Shown piece after piece: positions 1 through 11,512 of a stretch of DNA of 64,000 bases. Location of the stretch: contig NZ_CP009048.1 of NCBI RefSeq assembly GCF_000746525.1, positions 4,405,501 through 4,469,500 of the forward strand. Reading direction: 5' to 3'. The DNA comes from Pseudomonas alkylphenolica (GTDB taxonomy: Bacteria; Pseudomonadota; Gammaproteobacteria; Pseudomonadales; Pseudomonadaceae). The notes under the pieces are model-generated. The model did not search any database, was not told the DNA's origin, and saw only the letters and a list, made by a program, of their open reading frames with translations. Every line of letters begins with the position of its first letter. The stretch's first letter is position 1. The position numbers and the translations under genes are program-made.

Positions 1-848
1 TCGCCAACCTTGTAGACGATGCTGCCGCCAAACTGATCGCCATCCGCCCGGGACTCGCTGTTCTGCTCCAGTTGCTTGAGCAACAAAACTTTCTGCTCTT
101 CGCCCCCGCTCACACTGAGCTGATCAAGCATCATGTCGGTGCGGCCGACATAGAAACCATAGGGCGTCTTTTTCAAGTCACCGACCAGGCTCAGGTTCTT
201 CAGCTCCAGCTTCAAGCGCCCGCTTTGCTCATCATCATGGTTCAGGCTGAAGCTCGGCGCAGCACCACTGAATTTGATCTGCTCGCCATCGCGCGTGCCG
301 CTGGCCTGAATCGCCAGACCGGAAAACTTGGTCGTGGCCCCACCCACCTCGGTCACTTGCATCGGCGGCATGATCAGCGTGCCGTCTGTCGAGCCGTCGT
401 AGCCCAGGCTGTTCTGTCCGTATACCGGTGGCACCTCAGCGCTAGCGGCGAACCACTCGGCAGTGAAAGCGTCCTTTTCCAGGGCGTAGTTACTGGCCGC
501 CATCACTGGCATGAGTTTGAACGCCTTGACCCGGCTCCAGGGCAACGGGCCGTGCTCGATATGATCGACAAAGCCCAGCTCGAAACTCTCCGCCCCGTCA
601 GCGCCCTTGAGCTCGGTGACCTTGACCCGGTAACGCGCGGTGCTGGAGAACAGGTGTGATTCCAGCGATGCCAGCTCCAGGGTCACTTTGCCGCTCAAGC
701 CCGACGATTGCTTGAGCTGAACATTGGCTTGCGCCATGGCCTGTTCAAGCACTTCAGGCAATTGCTTGCCGGTGTACCAGGCGCCGGCCGTGCAGACTGC
801 AGCCACGGCAACTACCAGGCCTGAAAGTACACCCACTGTCTTCTTCAT
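1..848 (-). CDS. DUF945 (YdgA-like) family protein, C-terminus cut by window edge
   Basis: Reading the minus strand from the ATG at 848 gives a protein that begins with Met-Lys-Lys, a hydrophobic stretch of about 20 residues (signal anchor), and then a continuous open frame to the window edge. The layout (N-terminal anchor, then a long soluble domain rich in beta-type sequence with a GLxGKVTLELAS-like segment near residue 50) fits the YdgA/DUF945 family of inner-membrane-anchored proteins of unknown biochemical function. It lies 52 bp downstream of the oxaloacetate decarboxylase gene in the same direction. About 280 residues are visible and family members are longer, so the C-terminal part is missing. 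Family call moderate; function unknown. Confidence 0.7.
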   Translation of the reverse strand, partial: MKKTVGVLSGLVVAVAAVCTAGAWYTGKQLPEVLEQAMAQANVQLKQSSGLSGKVTLELASLESHLFSSTARYRVKVTELKGADGAESFELGFVDHIEHGPLPWSRVKAFKLMPVMAASNYALEKDAFTAEWFAASAEVPPVYGQNSLGYDGSTDGTLIMPPMQVTEVGGATTKFSGLAIQASGTRDGEQIKFSGAAPSFSLNHDDEQSGRLKLELKNLSLVGDLKKTPYGFYVGRTDMMLDQLSVSGGEEQKVLLLKQLEQNSESRADGDQFGGSIVYKVG

Positions 849-900
849 GAATTGTTCCGCTTGTCCATTTGTTGAGGGTTGTTGCAGCAAGGCCTGTGGC

Positions 901-1770
901 CTATTCGTTGACGTCCATGAACTCACGGGCCCAGACGATGTAGTCGCCAGGAACGGTGTAGGTATGGGTCAGCTCGGTAGCGCTCAGATCCGAGGCGCTG
1001 CTGGTGATCCGCCGTTGCTCACGCAGGCAGTCGTAGGTCGCCTTGATCGCGGCAAAGTAAGCGCCGTGGCCGTCTACGGCAATGCGCACACCCAGTTGCG
1101 CCAGGCGTGCATCATCGTGCAGTTGCGGGTTGCCGTAGGTCACCAGCATCAACGGTACGCTGAGGTGTTTGGCGATCTGTTCGAGGTGTTCGAAATCGCG
1201 GATGCCGACCATGCACAGCGCGTCGGCGCCGGCATTCTGATAAGCCACGGTGCGGGCAATCACTTCTTCGACCGGGATCAACGCGGCGTTGGTCCGGGCG
1301 ATGATCGACAGCTCCGGATCGACGCGCGCCTCCAGGGCCGCACGGATCTTGCCAACGCCCTCGGCAATGCTGATCAGGTCGGTGGACTTGCGTCCGAACT
1401 GGGCAGGCAGCAGGGTGTCTTCAATCGTCAGCGCAGCGATGCCGGCACGCTCAAGCTCAGTGACGGTACGCATGACGTTCAAGGCGTTGCCGTAGCCGTG
1501 GTCGGCGTCGGCAATCACCGGCAATTGCGCCACCCGGCCAATACGCGTGGCCTGCTCGGCGAACTCGCTGAGGGTGATCAGGGCAAAATCAGGTGCAGCC
1601 AGCACCTGCAGGGAAGCGACCGAACCACCGAGAATACCTACCTCGAAACCCAGGTCGGCGGCGATACGCGCCGACATCGGGTCAAACACGGAAGCCGTGT
1701 GGTAACAGGCAGGGGAAGCAAGGAGTTGACGAAACGCGCGACGCAGGTCTTGGTGGGAGGCTCTTGGCAT
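901..1770 (-). CDS. Oxaloacetate decarboxylase, PEP mutase/isocitrate lyase superfamily
   Basis: A 289-residue cytoplasmic enzyme of the PEP mutase/isocitrate lyase superfamily, closely resembling from memory the P. aeruginosa protein PA4872, characterised as an oxaloacetate decarboxylase (oxaloacetate to pyruvate plus CO2). Visible signatures are [20 protein letters not shown] near the N-terminus, the metal-binding DADHGYGN around residue 88, [12 protein letters not shown] and, late in the protein, VTYGNPQL. Length matches the family. It is oriented away from the AraC gene upstream and is followed by the DUF945 gene. Physiological role is inferred: control of oxaloacetate level or anaplerosis. 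Confidence 0.9.
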   Translation of the reverse strand: MPRASHQDLRRAFRQLLASPACYHTASVFDPMSARIAADLGFEVGILGGSVASLQVLAAPDFALITLSEFAEQATRIGRVAQLPVIADADHGYGNALNVMRTVTELERAGIAALTIEDTLLPAQFGRKSTDLISIAEGVGKIRAALEARVDPELSIIARTNAALIPVEEVIARTVAYQNAGADALCMVGIRDFEHLEQIAKHLSVPLMLVTYGNPQLHDDARLAQLGVRIAVDGHGAYFAAIKATYDCLREQRRITSSASDLSATELTHTYTVPGDYIVWAREFMDVNE

Positions 1771-1862
1771 GGTCTTTCCAATCTATCGACTTCATTTATT
1801 CGACAGAACATACCACTGCAGGCCCTCTCGCCGACAGAGTCAGATACGCGGCGTTTCGCAGC

Positions 1863-2774
1863 TCAAGTGCGCTGTTGTGCTCGTTTCAGCGTTTCGCTGG
1901 GCAATTCCTTGAACAATTGCTGGTAGCTGCTGGAGAACCGTCCCAGGTGCCAGAACGACCAATGCATCGCCACTTCGGCCACGGTACTGCCACCCGCCCG
2001 CGCGCCCAGCAGTTCGCGGCGCGCACTGTTCAGGCGGCGCAAGCGCAGCCAGTGCGCCGGGGTCATGCCGGTAAAGGCCTTGAAGGCCTGCTGCAGCTGA
2101 CGCAACGACACCCCGGCGACCTGCGCCAGTTCCAGCAGGTTGAGGGTCTCTTCCGGACAATCGGCAGCCCACTCGCCGACCCGGCGCATGATCGTGCGCT
2201 CCTCGGTACGCCGCCACAGCGCGCCGCGATCCAGGCGGACACAGGCGTTGTCGAGAATGAACAGGCAATCTTCAAGCAGTTGCTCGGCCAGCGCTTCACG
2301 GTTCGGCAGGTCGCTCTCCTGGCCCAAACGCGTCAAGGTGCTGCTCAACCAGCGCCCGAACAGCGCGTTCTGCCCCGAATTGAGCGGCGCCATGAACAGC
2401 CCTTCGAGACGGGCGATGTCCAGGCTGTGACGCTGAACGAACTCGGGGCCGAACACCACCGCCACTTCCTGGTAGTTCTCCGGGGTGATCCAGATGTTGC
2501 GGCTCTCGCCGTTGAGCAGGTACAGGGTGTTGTCGGTGCGATCGAAACAAAACGCCAGGGCACCCGGCGGCGCACTGAAATTCTGCTCGACCCGGGTGTT
2601 CATGAATTCTTCGTAGATCTCCACGCCCTGCAGGTCCAGGCAACGCACTTGACCGGCGAAATGTCCGGGCGACATCTGCTGATAATGCTGGGTCCAGCTG
2701 GGTGTGGCACGCACTTGTTCGCCGACGTCGGCGGTGCTGAAAGCTTGTACCTGAAACGGACTTTCCGTTGTCAT
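1863..2774 (-). CDS. AraC family transcriptional regulator
   Basis: A 303-residue regulator with an N-terminal ligand-sensing region and a C-terminal AraC double helix-turn-helix (about residues 200-300; LLELAQVAGVSLRQLQQAFK, then TPAHWLRLRRLNSARREL and WHLGRFSSSYQQLF). The start was placed at the ATG preceded by AAAGAG rather than at an ATG 22 codons upstream, because the longer N-terminus is basic and lacks an SD. It is divergently transcribed from the glutamine-synthetase/polyamine-type cluster that begins 173 bp away, so it probably controls that cluster; its N-terminal half resembles the EutR-like subgroup, suggesting an amine ligand. The target and ligand are inference. Confidence 0.85.
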   Translation of the reverse strand: MTTESPFQVQAFSTADVGEQVRATPSWTQHYQQMSPGHFAGQVRCLDLQGVEIYEEFMNTRVEQNFSAPPGALAFCFDRTDNTLYLLNGESRNIWITPENYQEVAVVFGPEFVQRHSLDIARLEGLFMAPLNSGQNALFGRWLSSTLTRLGQESDLPNREALAEQLLEDCLFILDNACVRLDRGALWRRTEERTIMRRVGEWAADCPEETLNLLELAQVAGVSLRQLQQAFKAFTGMTPAHWLRLRRLNSARRELLGARAGGSTVAEVAMHWSFWHLGRFSSSYQQLFKELPSETLKRAQQRT

Positions 2775-2947
2775 GAGCGGCTCTTTATGCACTCTTTTGG
2801 TGCATTTTATCCTGCGAAAAGTGGATAGATGGATGTTCAAGGCTCACCCAAGATAGACCTCAACGCGCTGCAGGGGAAGTCGTCCAGACGGCATACCGGC
2901 CTTGATCGCTGGTCCTGGCGCGGAATAAAACCAATAACGAGGTCTTT

Positions 2948-5444
<2,497 letters not shown>

Positions 5445-5458
5445 ACCAGGGAGCCTCT

Positions 5459-6754
5459 ATGAATCCTGCTGCGCAACATGCCAGCTCTTACTACCGGGCA
5501 TCGGTCGCTGCGATGCCTGAACACCCGGTGCTGAGCGCTGAACTCAGTGCCGACGTGTGTGTGATCGGCGGCGGTTTCACCGGCGTCAACACCGCAATCG
5601 AACTGGCCCAGCGCGGCCTCTCGGTAATCCTCCTGGAAGCCCGTCGCATCGGCTGGGGTGCCAGTGGCCGCAACGGCGGCCAGCTGATCCGCGGCATCGG
5701 CCATGAGGTCGAAGGCTTTGCCCGTTACGTCGGCCAGGACGGGGTGAAATACCTGCAGCGTGCCGGCATCGAATCGGTCGAAGTGGTGGCCAAGCGCATC
5801 AACGAACACAACATCGACTGCGACCTGCGCTGGGGTTTCTGCGAACTGGCCAATACCCCGGCCCAGTTCGCCGCTTTCCGCGCCGAGCAGGACAGCCTGG
5901 CAGCCCTGGACTACCGCCATGAAACCCAACTGGTCGGCCCTGAGCGGATGCGCGAAGTGGTCGCCTCCTCGGTTTATGCCGGCGGCTTGATCGACCGTGG
6001 CTCGGGCCACCTGCACCCGCTCAACCTGGTGTTGGGCGAGGCGCGCGTGGCAGCCGCCCTCGGCGTACGGATCTTTGAACACAGCCCGGTGCTGGAGATC
6101 AACCACGGTGCCACCGTACAAGTGCGCTGTGCCCACGGCAGCGTGCGGGCCGGCAGCCTGGTGCTGGCGTGCAACGCTCACCTGGAAGAGCTCGAACCGC
6201 GCCTGAGCGGCAAGGTGCTGCCTGCTGGCAGTTACATCATCACCACCGAGCCTCTGTCGCCAACGCTGGCCAATGAACTGATCCCGCAGAACCTGGCGTT
6301 GTGTGACCAGAAAGTCGGCCTGGATTACTACCGGCTCACCGCGGATCGGCGCCTGCTGTTCGGCGGCGCCTGTCATTACTCCGGGCGCGACCCGCTGGAC
6401 ATTGCCGGGTACATGCGGCCGAAGATGCTCAAAGTGTTCCCGCAGTTGGCCGACACCCGCATCGAGTTCCAGTGGGGCGGCAAAATCGGCATCACTGCCA
6501 ACCGTTTCCCTCAGGTTGGCCGCCTGTCGCAGCACCCCAACGTGTACTACGCCATGGGCTATTCCGGGCATGGCCTGAACGTCACCCACTGGACTGCGCG
6601 CCTGCTGGCCGAGGCTATCGATGCCGGCCACAGCCAGGGCATGGATGTGTTCAGCGCCGTGCCGCACATGACCTTCCCCGGCGGCAAGGCCCTGCGCTCG
6701 CCGCTGCTGGCCCTGGGCATGATGTGGTACCGGCTGCGCGAGGTGCTGGGCTGA
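5459..6754 (+). CDS. FAD-dependent oxidoreductase, gamma-glutamylpolyamine oxidase (PuuB/PauB) type
   Basis: A 431-residue DAO-type flavoenzyme: Rossmann FAD-binding motif VIGGGFTGVNTAIELAQRG near residue 31, then ARRIGWGASGRNGGQLIRGI, and C-terminal GYSGHGLNVTHWTARLLAEA. This is the PuuB/PauB/OrdL pattern; these enzymes oxidise gamma-glutamylated amines to aldehydes. The start at 5459 is favoured over an ATG at 5441 that overlaps the previous stop, because AGGGAG lies about 6 nt before 5459. Together with the glutamine-synthetase-family gene it forms the first two steps of a gamma-glutamylation catabolic route; the aldehyde dehydrogenase and hydrolase are not in this window. Confidence 0.87.
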   Translation: MNPAAQHASSYYRASVAAMPEHPVLSAELSADVCVIGGGFTGVNTAIELAQRGLSVILLEARRIGWGASGRNGGQLIRGIGHEVEGFARYVGQDGVKYLQRAGIESVEVVAKRINEHNIDCDLRWGFCELANTPAQFAAFRAEQDSLAALDYRHETQLVGPERMREVVASSVYAGGLIDRGSGHLHPLNLVLGEARVAAALGVRIFEHSPVLEINHGATVQVRCAHGSVRAGSLVLACNAHLEELEPRLSGKVLPAGSYIITTEPLSPTLANELIPQNLALCDQKVGLDYYRLTADRRLLFGGACHYSGRDPLDIAGYMRPKMLKVFPQLADTRIEFQWGGKIGITANRFPQVGRLSQHPNVYYAMGYSGHGLNVTHWTARLLAEAIDAGHSQGMDVFSAVPHMTFPGGKALRSPLLALGMMWYRLREVLG

Positions 6755-6861
6755 ACCTTGCGCACAGTGCCCTACTCCAGGCCCTTGCCAGCGACTCAAT
6801 TACAGCTACTGTCAGTTAAGTTGCGGTTGCGCTGCGCAACGGGCATTGGAGGGGAGAAACG

Positions 6862-7257
6862 ATGAAAACGGTCAGCAAGCTCTGCTTGTCAGGCACGCTG
6901 CTGCTGGTGTTGGCCGGCTGCAGCAGCATCGATGCACGCACTACCGAATACGTCGGGGTTGCCCACGCGGCCCCCACCAACGCCGCCAATGTCGAGGTGC
7001 TGCGCCGCGAACCGCTGCGCCCGCATTCACGACTGGGTGAGATCCTGGTGGATGCCAGCGTCGAGCCGGCACCGCCGATCAGCGATGTCGAACAGAAGCT
7101 GCGTGACGAAGCCGCCAAGATTGGTGGCGATGCCGTGGTGGTGGTCTACGACCGAATCCAGCCGCAATCGGCCTATGTCAGCGGACCGCTGTGGGACCGT
7201 GACATCCACACGGTCGAAGGACGCAAACTCAAGGGTATCGTGATCAAGTACCAGTAG
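6862..7257 (+). CDS. Small lipoprotein of unknown function
   Basis: A 131-residue secreted lipoprotein. The N-terminus MKTVSKLCLSGTLLLVLAGC is a classic type II signal peptide with lipobox LAGC, so the mature protein starts at Cys20 and is probably anchored in the outer membrane. The rest contains RLGEILVDASVE and KIGGDAVVVVYDRI, a pattern shared with small envelope lipoproteins in which a glycine-rich strand carries a run of valines. A GGAGGGGAGA purine-rich sequence precedes the ATG. It stands alone between the amine cluster and a REPIN. Function not recognised. Confidence 0.75.
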   Translation: MKTVSKLCLSGTLLLVLAGCSSIDARTTEYVGVAHAAPTNAANVEVLRREPLRPHSRLGEILVDASVEPAPPISDVEQKLRDEAAKIGGDAVVVVYDRIQPQSAYVSGPLWDRDIHTVEGRKLKGIVIKYQ

Positions 7258-7265
7258 GGCGCGGC

Positions 7266-7337
7266 GGTGGGAGCGGGCTTGCCCCGCGATTGCAGACTGT
7301 CAGTTACATCGCATCGCGGGGCAAGCCCGCTCCCACC
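7266..7337. repeat. REPIN (paired REP palindrome)
   Basis: Two inverted copies of a REP element (GTGGGAGCGGGCTTGCCCCG and its complement) separated by a short spacer containing CTGTCAGTTACATCGC. This is the typical Pseudomonas REPIN and could fold as a long hairpin in the RNA of the lipoprotein gene or of the convergent LysM gene. Confidence 0.9.
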
Positions 7338-7372
7338 GTCACTCCCCCCGACTACCAAGGCACACCTTCAGC

Positions 7373-8059
7373 TCAGCTGGCAGCGGGTAGCACGCTCAGC
7401 GGATTTACCGGCTTGCCGTTCTGGCGAATCTCGAAGTACAGCTGCACGCGATCGGCATCCAGGTCTCCCGCTTCGGCGATCTTCTGGCCCTTGCTGACGG
7501 TTTGCCCTTCCTTGACCAGCAGCTTGCTGTTGTGGCCGTAAACGCTGGCGTGGGACGTCCCGTGCTGGAGGATGATCAGGTTGCCATAGCCGCGGATATT
7601 GGTGGCGAACGCCACCTTGCCGCCGAGGCTGGCGAAAACCGGCTGCCCCGGCGTCGCGGCAATGCGAATGCCCTTGCTGAGTTTATCGGCTGCCGAGTAG
7701 CGACCAATCACCGTGCCCTGCAGCGGCCACGCCCAACCGCGCAAGGTGACATTGGTAGCCGGGGCAACAGGCTTGCCCTTGCTGGCGGTTGTGGTCGTGG
7801 GGCGCGTCGTGGCTTTCGAGCCACCGAAGCGAATGGTCTGCCCCACATTCACCGCGTAAGGCGCACTGATGCCGTTGTAGCGCGCCAGCTCCTTGAAGCT
7901 CCAGCCATGGCGCGAGGCAATCGAATACAAGGTATCGCCGCGCTTTACCTTGTAGCTGCCGGTCATGACTTTGTTGGCGGAGACATGCGGACTGGGGGCG
8001 TGGGAACTACACGCCGAAATCGCCAGCATTACGGCGATCAGAACAAACCTCAAAAACAC
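7373..8059 (-). CDS. LysM and degenerate M23 peptidase domain lipoprotein (NlpD/ActS-like)
   Basis: A 228-residue lipoprotein: lipobox ISAC ends at Cys17, a LysM domain spans about residues 35-80 (YKVKRGDTLYSIASRHGW), a Thr-rich linker follows, and an M23-like domain fills the C-terminal 110 residues. The metal ligands of active M23 peptidases are missing: GIRIA stands where HxxxD enzymes have their first ligands and QLYFEIR replaces HxH. Such degenerate LytM proteins (NlpD, EnvC, ActS) activate amidases that split septal peptidoglycan instead of cutting it themselves. A second, longer paralogue (nlpD) is at 60.5-61.3 kb. Amidase partner not known. Confidence 0.85.
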   Translation of the reverse strand: MFLRFVLIAVMLAISACSSHAPSPHVSANKVMTGSYKVKRGDTLYSIASRHGWSFKELARYNGISAPYAVNVGQTIRFGGSKATTRPTTTTASKGKPVAPATNVTLRGWAWPLQGTVIGRYSAADKLSKGIRIAATPGQPVFASLGGKVAFATNIRGYGNLIILQHGTSHASVYGHNSKLLVKEGQTVSKGQKIAEAGDLDADRVQLYFEIRQNGKPVNPLSVLPAAS

Positions 8060-8278
8060 ACGACTTCCCTAATCCCGAAGGCACCATTGGAGAGGCGGCC
8101 ACTATAAATCAGTCTGAGCATTTCCAGTACATTGCCCGCAAGGCCTGACGACCATCTGATGGCCAGATAGATTCAGCCATGCAAACCTCCCCCGCCTCCA
8201 GCCCCTCAGCAGCCAGCAACATTTACTTACATTCGAGAGATATGAAAATATTTCTCAAATGCGACAGAGTGCATATAC

Positions 8279-8303
8279 GATTATCAATGATTCTCAATAA
8301 CAA
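8279..8303 (+). promoter_or_regulatory. Putative Fur box upstream of the TonB receptor gene
   Basis: GATTATCAATGATTCTCAAT lies in AT-rich sequence about 35-55 bp before the receptor ATG. It resembles overlapping Fur hexamers (GATAAT / ATCATT types) in imperfect form. Iron-repressed expression is expected for this receptor family; binding is not shown. Confidence 0.55.
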
Positions 8304-8335
8304 ATAATCTATTGTCTCATTAGGTCGCACTCAAC

Positions 8336-10549
8336 ATGGCAGGCTCGCTCTCCTCCACTCGTTCCTCCAGCTCCTTCATCGCTTCAGCCCTTGGCTTAGC
8401 CGTTGCGTCTTCAAGCAGTCTCGTGCTCGCCGAGCAATCGCAGCAAAAGCCCCTGCAACTGGACAACATCAACGTTGATGCCAAGCCCGGCAGCCCCTAC
8501 AAGACCGAGCACTCGGCATCGAGCAAAATCGCCACATCACTGCTTGATACGCCCCAGACCATCACTGTAGTGCCTGCCCAGGTGATTCAGGAGCAGCAAG
8601 CCCTGAGCCTTCGCCAAGTGCTGTCCAACGTCTCAGGCATCACCTTCAACGCTGGCGAAGGCGGCGGTGGCTCGGGTGACAGCATCAACATCCGTGGCTT
8701 CTCGGCCAACAGCAACATCCAGATTGACGGTTTGCGCGACAGCGCCCAGACCAATCGCACCGACACCTTCAATGTCGAGCAAGTCGAAGTGATCAAAGGG
8801 CCGAACTCGGTGTTCGGCGGTGCCGGCACAACCGGCGGCAGCATCAACATCATCAGCAAGCAGCCGCAGGATCGCGCCTTCACCCGCCTGGGTGGCAGTG
8901 TCGGTACCGACAATTACTACCGCATGACCCTGGACAGCAACCAGCCTCTGGAGGGCGTGGGTGATAACAGCGCCTTGCGGATCAACCTCATGGGCCACCA
9001 GAACGATGTCGCCGGTCGCGAAGAAATTGACCGTGAGCGCTGGGGGGTCGCCCCGTCCCTGCGCCTGGGTTTGAGCGAGTCCACGCGGCTGACGCTGAGT
9101 GCGTTCCATCAGGTGGACGACAACCTGCCTGACTATGGCGTACCGGCCCTCGACGGCAAGAAAATGGGTGGTGTCGATCGCGAAGACTATTTCGGCTGGA
9201 AAAACCTTGATAAAGAAGAGATCGAGCAAAGCTCCCTCACAGCCAACTTCGAGCACGACTTCAACGATAACCTGCGCCTGCAGAACCTCACCCGCTACAG
9301 CCATATCGCCCGTGACACCACGGTGTCCGCCTCGCACGTAAACACCGAGGGTGTCCCACCGGGCCGTTACCGTCCGGCAGGCCCACAGGGCTATGGCCGC
9401 GATGCGACCACCGAAATGTGGATCAACCAGACCAACCTGATCAGCAACTTCAATGTGCTGGGCATGCGTCATGACCTGGTCACTGGCGTGGAGGTCTCAC
9501 GAGAAACCCTGGACCTGAAGACCTACAACCATGGCCTTGGCACTACGTTGTACCCAGGCGAAGGTTACGACTTGAGCAATCCGCCCGGTCACTGGTCTGG
9601 CCCGATCAACAAGGCCACCAGCGGCTACACCGAGACTGAACTGACAAACCAGGCGCTCTATGTGTTCGATACCATCGCTCTGCATGAGCAATGGGACCTG
9701 AACCTGGGGCTGCGCTATGACAAGTTCAAAGGTGAAGCTCAGGGCTACTCCGCCGCTCATGTCAAAACCTCCGACTTCGAGTCCACCGACGAGAAGCTCA
9801 GCGGCCGCGCGGGCCTGGTTTACAAACCGACCGAGAACGGGCGCATCTACGTCGCCTGGGGCAACTCGTTCAACCCCTCCGCCGAAAGCCTGGCCTCCAC
9901 CGGTGGTGGCCTGACTGCCGCGACCGAAGACCTGGCGCCAGAGAAAAACGAGACCTGGGAACTGGGGACCAAATGGGAGCTGCTGGATAAGCGTCTGGAG
10001 CTGGATGCAGCGTTGTTCCGTGTAGAGAAGAGCAACGCCCGCGAAACCATGGCCGACGGTTCGACCCAACTGGCGGGTAAACAGCGCGTGCAAGGTGTGG
10101 AAGTGGGCGTGACCGGTCACATCACTGAACAATGGGATGTATTCGCCAACTACACCTTCCTCGACAGCGAAACCCTGGAAGCCGCCGACACCGCCGCTGG
10201 CATCGCCCGGGAAGGCCAGGCGCTTGGCAACACGCCACCGCGCTCGTTCAACCTCTGGACCACTTATGAGCTGCCCGCTGGCTGGACCCTTGGCTATGGC
10301 GCACGCTACGTCAGCGAGCGCAACGTAACCTCCAGCACCAGCGCCAAGCTTGATGCCTACTGGCTACACAATGCGATGGTGGCCTATCGGGTCAACGACA
10401 ACCTCGACCTGCAGCTGAACGTCAACAACCTGTTCGACAAAGACTACGTCGAACGTGTGCGCCAGCAGAACGGTACCGATGCACGCTCGTCGGCCATCGA
10501 ATATGGCGATGCCCGCTCGGCGATCCTCTCGGCTACCTACGCGTTCTAA
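8336..10549 (+). CDS. TonB-dependent siderophore receptor (Fiu/PiuA-like)
   Basis: A 737-residue outer-membrane receptor. After a signal peptide of about 32 residues comes a plug domain (TSLLDTPQTITVVPAQVIQE, then NIRGFSANSNIQIDGLRD and VEVIKGPNSVFGGAGTTGGS) followed by a long beta-barrel ending in the aromatic C-terminal signature SATYAF. The DGLRD and KGPNSVFGG segments and the overall size fit catecholate-type receptors such as Fiu and P. aeruginosa PiuA, which import ferric catechols and are routes for siderophore-linked beta-lactams. A Fur-box-like sequence lies upstream. The exact siderophore cannot be told by eye; no TonB, ABC or regulator gene is adjacent. Confidence 0.85.
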   Translation: MAGSLSSTRSSSSFIASALGLAVASSSSLVLAEQSQQKPLQLDNINVDAKPGSPYKTEHSASSKIATSLLDTPQTITVVPAQVIQEQQALSLRQVLSNVSGITFNAGEGGGGSGDSINIRGFSANSNIQIDGLRDSAQTNRTDTFNVEQVEVIKGPNSVFGGAGTTGGSINIISKQPQDRAFTRLGGSVGTDNYYRMTLDSNQPLEGVGDNSALRINLMGHQNDVAGREEIDRERWGVAPSLRLGLSESTRLTLSAFHQVDDNLPDYGVPALDGKKMGGVDREDYFGWKNLDKEEIEQSSLTANFEHDFNDNLRLQNLTRYSHIARDTTVSASHVNTEGVPPGRYRPAGPQGYGRDATTEMWINQTNLISNFNVLGMRHDLVTGVEVSRETLDLKTYNHGLGTTLYPGEGYDLSNPPGHWSGPINKATSGYTETELTNQALYVFDTIALHEQWDLNLGLRYDKFKGEAQGYSAAHVKTSDFESTDEKLSGRAGLVYKPTENGRIYVAWGNSFNPSAESLASTGGGLTAATEDLAPEKNETWELGTKWELLDKRLELDAALFRVEKSNARETMADGSTQLAGKQRVQGVEVGVTGHITEQWDVFANYTFLDSETLEAADTAAGIAREGQALGNTPPRSFNLWTTYELPAGWTLGYGARYVSERNVTSSTSAKLDAYWLHNAMVAYRVNDNLDLQLNVNNLFDKDYVERVRQQNGTDARSSAIEYGDARSAILSATYAF

Positions 10550-10556
10550 GGTAAGA

Positions 10557-10612
10557 GCCGGCTTGCCCTGCGATCGCGGTGTGTCAGTCACACCGCGCTC
10601 CAAGGCAAGCCC
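10557..10612. repeat. Degenerate REP-type inverted repeat
   Basis: GCCGGCTTGCCCTGCG is followed after a loop by an imperfect inverted GGCAAGCCCCGCC. It resembles the REPINs elsewhere in the window but has lost much of its symmetry; it may still act as a transcript-end hairpin for the receptor gene. Confidence 0.55.
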
Positions 10613-10638
10613 CGCCACCGGGCTCGACAGGCAAAACG

Positions 10639-10672
10639 AAAAAGCCCGCGACCTTTACAGGACGCGGGCTTT
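10639..10672 (-). terminator. Rho-independent terminator of tRNA-Lys
   Basis: An AAAGCCCGCG / CGCGGGCTTT stem with a loop of about 10 nt, followed in the minus direction by a T-rich run. It lies just beyond the 3' end of tRNA-Lys. Confidence 0.8.
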
Positions 10673-10685
10673 GACTTACAGCATA

Positions 10686-10761
10686 TGGTGGGTCGTGTAG
10701 GATTCGAACCTACGACCAATTGGTTAAAAGCCAACTGCTCTACCAACTGAGCTAACGACCC
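10686..10761 (-). tRNA. tRNA-Lys (anticodon TTT)
   Basis: The minus strand gives a complete 76-nt cloverleaf beginning GGGTCGTTAGCTCAGTTGGT and ending ACGACCCACCA. The anticodon loop CTTTTAA gives anticodon TTT (lysine), the T arm is GGTTCGAATCC, and CCA is encoded. It follows queC on the same strand after a 61-bp gap. Confidence 0.98.
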
Positions 10762-10822
10762 GTTGGATGGCGCGTATAATACTGATTTCTAACAGGAAAT
10801 CAACACCCCATCGCAAAATAAT

Positions 10823-11497
10823 TTAAAAATATCGTGTTGGGTCTTCTACACCCGCCGCTTTGAAGCCGTCAGCACGCAGGCGGCAGCTGTCGCATTTACC
10901 GCAGGCACGGCCTTCATCGTCAGCCTGGTAGCAGGACACCGTCAGGCTGTAGTCGACGCCGCGGGCCATACCGGCCTGGACGATCTGCGCCTTGCTCAGG
11001 TTCTGCAGCGGTGCCTGGATACGGAACCCCTGGCCTTCGACACCAGCCTTGGTGGCCAGGTTGGCCATGCGCTCGAATGCCTCGACAAATTCCGGACGGC
11101 AATCCGGATAACCGGAATAGTCCACGGCGTTGACGCCGATGAAAATATCCCGCGCTTCAAGCACCTCGGCCCAACCCAGGGCCAGGGACAGGAACACCGT
11201 ATTACGCGCCGGGACGTAAGTGACCGGGATCCCCTCGCTCGGAGCCTCAGGCACGTCGATGCTGCTGTCGGTCAGGGCCGAGCCGCCGATGCCGTCCAGG
11301 CTCAGGCCGATGACCTTGTGCTCGACCACACCCAGGTCACGGGCGACCCGCGCAGCGGCGTTCAGCTCCGCGCGATGGCGCTGACCATAGTCGAAGCTCA
11401 TGGTGTAGCACTTGTAACCTTCGGCCTTGGCCATGGCGACCACGGTGGCCGAGTCCAGGCCACCGGAAAGCAGAATTACCGCACGTTTCTCAGTCAT
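10823..11497 (-). CDS. queC: 7-cyano-7-deazaguanine synthase QueC
   Basis: A 224-residue enzyme that converts 7-carboxy-7-deazaguanine to preQ0 with ATP and ammonia, in queuosine biosynthesis. The PP-loop ATPase motif [12 protein letters not shown] is at residues 8-18, and the C-terminal zinc site appears as [17 protein letters not shown]. Length matches the family. It sits 15 bp downstream of queE on the same strand, which supplies its substrate, so the two are probably co-transcribed. Confidence 0.97.
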   Translation of the reverse strand: MTEKRAVILLSGGLDSATVVAMAKAEGYKCYTMSFDYGQRHRAELNAAARVARDLGVVEHKVIGLSLDGIGGSALTDSSIDVPEAPSEGIPVTYVPARNTVFLSLALGWAEVLEARDIFIGVNAVDYSGYPDCRPEFVEAFERMANLATKAGVEGQGFRIQAPLQNLSKAQIVQAGMARGVDYSLTVSCYQADDEGRACGKCDSCRLRADGFKAAGVEDPTRYF

Positions 11498-11512
11498 TGC
11501 ATCGCGCTCCTG